Assembly (NCBI GenBank): GCA_013177805.1 | Contig: JABLXU010000018.1 | Location: 26,003 to 90,002, forward strand | Length of the DNA stretch: 64,000 nucleotides | Direction: 5' to 3' | DNA from: Candidatus Omnitrophota bacterium | GTDB lineage: Bacteria > Hinthialibacterota > Hinthialibacteria > Hinthialibacterales > Hinthialibacteraceae | Made by a program: the position numbers and the translations under genes | Shown here: one piece after another, positions 60,336-64,000 of the stretch | How the letters are laid out: each line of letters begins with the position of its first letter | Numbering within the stretch: the first letter of the stretch is position 1 | The notes under the pieces: generated by a model | What the model saw: only the letters and a program-made list of their open reading frames with translations | What the model was told of the DNA's origin: nothing | Database searches by the model: none

Positions 60336-62858
60336 TCACATCGGCGGTTTCGCCAAGGATGTGACCGTATAGCCATAATCAAAGGTTTCTCCCGGCTTTA
60401 ATTCAACCCCGTTGGTGATGAGATCCAGGGCAGCCATGGGATATTGGCTGTTCCATTCGAACGCGGCCCGTTCCATGTCCAGGGGGTCGTAGCTCAATAG
60501 AAGCCCATAGCGTTCTTTGTGATTGAAAAAGGCGTAGCCTCCCCCGCGGGCGGTTTGGAGGATCTCCACGTTCCGCTTTTCCGGGATCGTCCAATTCTGA
60601 TTGAATTTCACCCATTCCTGATCCTTGATGTAGGCGCTGACCACGTGGTCGTCCTGCGTGACCGTGCCTGTGAACCACTCGGGATGGATCCGGAACCGGT
60701 ACGTTTTGGCCTCGCTGCCTTTGTGGGTGATACGGGTTTCGAAACGGACCGCGTCCGGTGGATCGTCCGCCAGCCGGATGGTCCGTTCCAGGATGGATCC
60801 ATCCGCCAGGATTTTGGAGAGATGAACGGAGGAACCGGTGGATTCCACCTGGAATGCGGCCGGATCGTCCTTATGGGCGCCCTGGACCATCAATTCCTGA
60901 AGCGTCAGGTAATCGAACGCGTTCCGCAGGCTGCGGTAGCCGGCGGGCATGAGCAAATCCCGCCGGCTGGGCTTGTGGCGCAGTTCAATGAGCTTGCCGT
61001 TTTCCTCGGGCAAAATCGTCATACTCCAGGACGCGTTTTCGAGTTTCCGCGCGGGGAAGCCCTGGAGGGTGGCGCGGTCGAGGAGGTTATAGTAGTGATC
61101 GATGGTCTCCCATTCTTCCGCCCGGGTCTGATCGTGTTTCCGGGTTAGTTCCTTATAGCGCCCCGCGAGATCGCCGAACAGTTCCGGATAACGGACGCGC
61201 AGGATGCCGTTTTGCACGTCGTAAATGCCGCAGGTTTCCAGGACCGCCCGCAGCGAAGCGATCGAGGCCTTTTCCACCCGGTTCCGGACCGCCTCATTCT
61301 CCGCTTTGGCCAGGGCTTTTTGGAACAATCCATATATCTTCTTCGCGGATTTTGGTGTCATGCCCACTTCGAAAGGCTGGGGGAAGCAGGTGGGGTGAAA
61401 GCCGCTTGTTTCGGCATTGTCATGCACGTAGGTCAGATAGCGAATCATTACATTGGCCGACCGGCCGTAATGCAAGCGGCAGAATTCCTTGGCCAGTTCC
61501 CAACTGTCCAGTTCGGGATTCCAAATGCAGCGGGCCATCACGTAATTGCGCAAATCACACAGTTCGCCCGTGTTGCCGTTGCCGTTGGCCTGCATGAAAA
61601 GGCCCTTGGCGTGATTTTTCAGAAAATATTGCACGTTAGGGCTGATGACCCGCAGGTTGGGGAAGGGCAGATCGTAATAGCGGAAATTGGTGTTGTAATT
61701 CCACACCCAGATGTGATCGCAGATTTTACCCCATTCCTCCATATCCCGGCAGAATTCCCGGTTTTTCTCGCAAGTGGGATCGTCGATCGGGTGGAGCGTG
61801 CAACACTCGATGCTGCAAAGCTGAATTTGCACGTTGGGGCGCGGCTTGATCGTCTTGGGGGGCTTGCGGGTATACCAATAGGCCAGCGTGCCGACCATGA
61901 CGCCAGGGTGCGCTTTCTCCACCCGTTCCGCCACCGCGTTGACGAAGGCCAGGTGCGAACCCATCGGCGTGCCCTCGCGCTGGTTGATGGCTTCGCAGTT
62001 CTCGCAGCGGCAATAAGCGTCGTTGTCGTTCTGGCTCACACTGACGTTTTGCATGCCAGGATGCCGGTCTAGATCGGAAATCACGTTTTGCGCGACGATT
62101 TCGATTACCTCAGGATTGGTCACGCACGGCTCCGGCCCTCCACCCCACATCTCCAACTTGCGTTCGCCATCCACCAGCGCGAAATATTCGGGATGTTCCT
62201 TCCCGTATTTCTCCACGGGCAGGTAGTGATGCAACGTGTGGCTGATCAGGCTTTGACGGCACACGCCTCCGAGTTTCTCGTCATTCGTCGTCGTGTTGAC
62301 CCGCAGCCGCGCCGCGAACTCGGGATGATCCGCGTTCTCCTTGTAATAACTCCACCGGAACGCGAAGGGCGGGATATAGGTGAAATCGCCAATGGGGATT
62401 TTCCAGCTTTTCTTCTCCGGGATGTACGTATGGTCGTGCGTTAGAAAACGGACGCCGGCATACCGCTCCATGAACTCGTACACGCCGTACAACGTCCCCC
62501 GCGGGCGGCCTCCCGCGATGGCGATATTCTCCGGCGTGACACGGATCCGCAGGCCTTCTTCCCCCAGATCTTCCACGCTGAATCCCACTGGGCTGGCTTT
62601 CATTGCGGCTCCCGCGCCGATGAAGATATTCTTGGACGGCTGGGCCTTCGCGGCGACCGGCAACTCGATCCCCGCCGCTTGATGGAACAAAGACTGGAAT
62701 TCCTCCGCCGCATAGGTCTCACTGGGAATCGCGTCCTCCGCCGGGACGATCACCCAATCCCGCATTGCCTGGGGATTCAACGGCCCCTGCGCGGCATACG
62801 CCGGGATCATCCCGCCCGCCAATACCAACCCAATAGTCAGAATCGCCGGAATACGCAT
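60336..62858 (-). CDS. Exported DUF4838 protein (glucuronidase/hexosaminidase-like fold)
   Basis: An 840-residue protein from the ATG at 62858 with AGGAG upstream and the signal peptide MRIPAILTIGLVLAGGMIPA. The N-terminal domain (EDAIPSETYAAEEFQSLF, IFIGAGAAMK, IRVTPENIAIAGGRPRGTLY, GVYEFMERYAGVRFL) is the alpha-glucuronidase/GH20-type beta domain. The DUF4838 TIM barrel has NVSVSQNDNDAYCRCENCEA and VWNYNTNFRYYDLPFP. The CxCxxC cluster is typical. A C-terminal beta domain ends the chain. Predicted exported glycan hydrolase, substrate unknown. Confidence 0.9.
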   Translation of the reverse strand: MRIPAILTIGLVLAGGMIPAYAAQGPLNPQAMRDWVIVPAEDAIPSETYAAEEFQSLFHQAAGIELPVAAKAQPSKNIFIGAGAAMKASPVGFSVEDLGEEGLRIRVTPENIAIAGGRPRGTLYGVYEFMERYAGVRFLTHDHTYIPEKKSWKIPIGDFTYIPPFAFRWSYYKENADHPEFAARLRVNTTTNDEKLGGVCRQSLISHTLHHYLPVEKYGKEHPEYFALVDGERKLEMWGGGPEPCVTNPEVIEIVAQNVISDLDRHPGMQNVSVSQNDNDAYCRCENCEAINQREGTPMGSHLAFVNAVAERVEKAHPGVMVGTLAYWYTRKPPKTIKPRPNVQIQLCSIECCTLHPIDDPTCEKNREFCRDMEEWGKICDHIWVWNYNTNFRYYDLPFPNLRVISPNVQYFLKNHAKGLFMQANGNGNTGELCDLRNYVMARCIWNPELDSWELAKEFCRLHYGRSANVMIRYLTYVHDNAETSGFHPTCFPQPFEVGMTPKSAKKIYGLFQKALAKAENEAVRNRVEKASIASLRAVLETCGIYDVQNGILRVRYPELFGDLAGRYKELTRKHDQTRAEEWETIDHYYNLLDRATLQGFPARKLENASWSMTILPEENGKLIELRHKPSRRDLLMPAGYRSLRNAFDYLTLQELMVQGAHKDDPAAFQVESTGSSVHLSKILADGSILERTIRLADDPPDAVRFETRITHKGSEAKTYRFRIHPEWFTGTVTQDDHVVSAYIKDQEWVKFNQNWTIPEKRNVEILQTARGGGYAFFNHKERYGLLLSYDPLDMERAAFEWNSQYPMAALDLITNGVELKPGETFDYGYTVTSLAKPPM

Positions 62859-62969
62859 GGATGTATCTCCTTCTCCCGATGGTATATGCATGAATGGAAA
62901 AATCCCGAAGGGATTTCGCGCCTCCATAGTACCTGATAACCCTCCGTGAAGGCGAGGGGGTTCGTTAAA

Positions 62970-63004
62970 GGTTTCCTAGGGGGAGAGGGGAGGTGAGAAG
63001 GAAG
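62970..63004. repeat. Degenerate intergenic repeat family A copy, inverted
   Basis: GGTTTCCTAGGGGGAGAGGG followed by GAGGTGAGAAGGAAG: the right arm plus the GGTGAG part in reverse orientation. The rest of the 62859-63136 spacer shows no gene. Confidence 0.5.
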
Positions 63005-63136
63005 TGGTTGGTTTCGTGTTTGGTTGCGCAGGGTTAACTGACGTGAGATGAAAATGAATTCCATCCCCGCCAGGGGTGAAGGTGGCTAGCCGCAGGCGGC
63101 AGGCCAACAATCTTCCCGATATCAAAGGTGGGATAA

Positions 63137-64000
63137 TTACGCCGGGGGGAATGTGATGAGAATTTCCCGGTCTTCGGCCTGGTCGATGTCCCGGCAGAAA
63201 CGGACGAAGCCCTCGTAATCGGCCGGCTGGATTTTTTGTTTTGGAATCAAGAACGAACGTTTCACGACGATGTGGTTCCCTTCCCACGCGTAGAAGAGGG
63301 AATAGTAGCCGTATTGGGTGAGGAGAAGCACATTGTCCGGCAAGGGAATGGAGGCGCCTTGCTGCAGATAAAGGCTCATGTCGAAGCGGAGTTCCAGCGG
63401 ATTCCAAACGGGGCTGCTTTCGAAGACCAGCGGGAACACGCGGGCGGGTTCGCGGACGAGGGAGGACGCATTGGCGCGCACCAGGACAGGGGAAATCTTG
63501 AGGCGGCGTTCTCCCGCTGGCTTGGCGATGTCCGGGAGCCGGCCCGAAAACTCAATGCGCGGGGGACGGGTAAGGTCGTCGACATCTTCGAGGGAAGATG
63601 ACTCGACCCGGATGCCCTGAAATTCAGTGGTAAGTTGCGCGTCCACCAGGCGTTGCTTGACTTCGGGGTTGGTCAACGCCTCGCGCACGAGTTGATCGAG
63701 CATGTTGTCGTACCGGTAGGTTCCTTGAATCGTGGCGGAACGGTCTTCCTGGAGGCGCAGAGTGGCTTGCCGGTCCAAGAGCCCTTCGTCCCAGAGAGTA
63801 GGATCGATTGGTTCAAAATAGGGAACCGGTCCGTCGTGGACGAAGGCCATCATCCGCCGCAACGTGGGAGGCACGCGGTCGTAGGGCAAGAATCGGCTGC
63901 CGAAATCCAGAATGATCCGTTCGGGAATGCCTTCCTGCCGGGGGATGATCAACACCGGCGCGCCGGGGTAGTTGATCGCGGGCATGGGGCGGAAACCGTC
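63137..64000 (-). CDS. C-terminal part of a DUF3857/transglutaminase-type protein (5' truncated)
   Basis: The frame is open to the window edge (five codons DGFRP precede the first ATG), so the start lies outside. About 288 residues are visible. RIILDFGSRFLPYDRVPPTL, LRLQEDRSATIQGTYRYDN and PLELRFDMSLYLQQG, ending in EILITFPPA, match the DUF3858-like C-terminal domain that follows a transglutaminase core in DUF3857 proteins. These are exported or periplasmic and their function is unclear. The transglutaminase Cys-His-Asp triad would lie in the missing part. Confidence 0.72.
   Translation of the reverse strand, partial: DGFRPMPAINYPGAPVLIIPRQEGIPERIILDFGSRFLPYDRVPPTLRRMMAFVHDGPVPYFEPIDPTLWDEGLLDRQATLRLQEDRSATIQGTYRYDNMLDQLVREALTNPEVKQRLVDAQLTTEFQGIRVESSSLEDVDDLTRPPRIEFSGRLPDIAKPAGERRLKISPVLVRANASSLVREPARVFPLVFESSPVWNPLELRFDMSLYLQQGASIPLPDNVLLLTQYGYYSLFYAWEGNHIVVKRSFLIPKQKIQPADYEGFVRFCRDIDQAEDREILITFPPA

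Noticed and set aside
1..64000. Search for CRISPR arrays, rRNA, tRNA and insertion sequences
   Set aside because: No regularly spaced direct repeats, no conserved rRNA stretches, no tRNA T-arm pattern and no transposase motifs were noticed by reading; a dedicated scan would be needed to exclude small RNAs.

Overview
The window is about 57% GC by eye and carries some forty protein genes. No rRNA, tRNA, CRISPR array or transposase gene was recognised. Gene content points to a free-living, Gram-negative-type bacterium near the Planctomycetes/Lentisphaerae/Hydrogenedentes/Sumerlaeota assemblage. The signs are Tat-exported DUF1501 and xylose-isomerase-like proteins, a DUF1549/DUF1553 protein with a CxxCH motif, DUF4838 and GHL6-like hydrolases, a MEMO1-AMMECR1 fusion and bacterial-microcompartment vertex proteins. 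The phylum cannot be fixed from the sequence alone. A FliK-like protein hints at a flagellum encoded elsewhere.

Layout. 1-8.6 kb: the 3' part of a modular surface protein, then three exported carbohydrate-active proteins (GH99-like, GH36 alpha-galactosidase, GHL6/GH42-like lipoprotein). 8.9-14 kb: FliK-like protein, MetRS and GatB. 14.6-20.9 kb: Tat-exported TIM barrel, small membrane protein, GntP permease, PurQ, DUF4870 protein and an unknown protein that overlaps asnB tail to tail. 23-24.6 kb: a cysteine-rich unknown protein coupled to a frameshifted polyprenol/phytol-kinase-like gene. 24.8-26.4 kb: a four-gene operon of an ArgA-type acetyltransferase and three consecutive BMC vertex proteins. 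26.4-34.4 kb: Eis-like acetyltransferase, an apparently highly expressed exported protein, a radical SAM/glycosyltransferase pair and ComEC. 34.5-41.9 kb: GH127, a second Tat TIM barrel, and the MEMO1-AMMECR1 / unknown / NeuD operon. 41.9-49.4 kb: MATE pump, a coupled DapA-family aldolase/FGGY kinase pair, DUF1501 and DUF1549/1553 proteins. 51.6-58.8 kb: a six-gene operon in which every junction is a 4-bp ATGA overlap (two SPFH proteins, a cation/Ca exchanger, a GldA-like ATPase, a GldF/GldG-like permease, a DUF4340 protein). 58.9-64 kb: ceramidase-like and DUF4838 proteins, and the end of a DUF3857-type protein.

How it fits together. Much of the window serves capture and breakdown of complex glycans outside the cytoplasm (GH99-like, GH36, GH127, DUF4838, GHL6, ceramidase-like, exported TIM barrels), with sugar-acid uptake and kinase/aldolase steps (GntP, DapA/FGGY) inside. 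Housekeeping genes are scattered singly: metG, gatB, purQ and asnB each lack their usual partners nearby. Translational coupling through ATGA overlaps is used at eleven possible junctions. Intergenic regions carry two families of short imperfect-palindromic repeats.

The most interesting items are the BMC-P triplet operon without any hexameric shell gene, the ATGA-coupled SPFH/exchanger/Gld-type ABC operon, and the cysteine-rich/kinase-like pair with an apparent frameshift.
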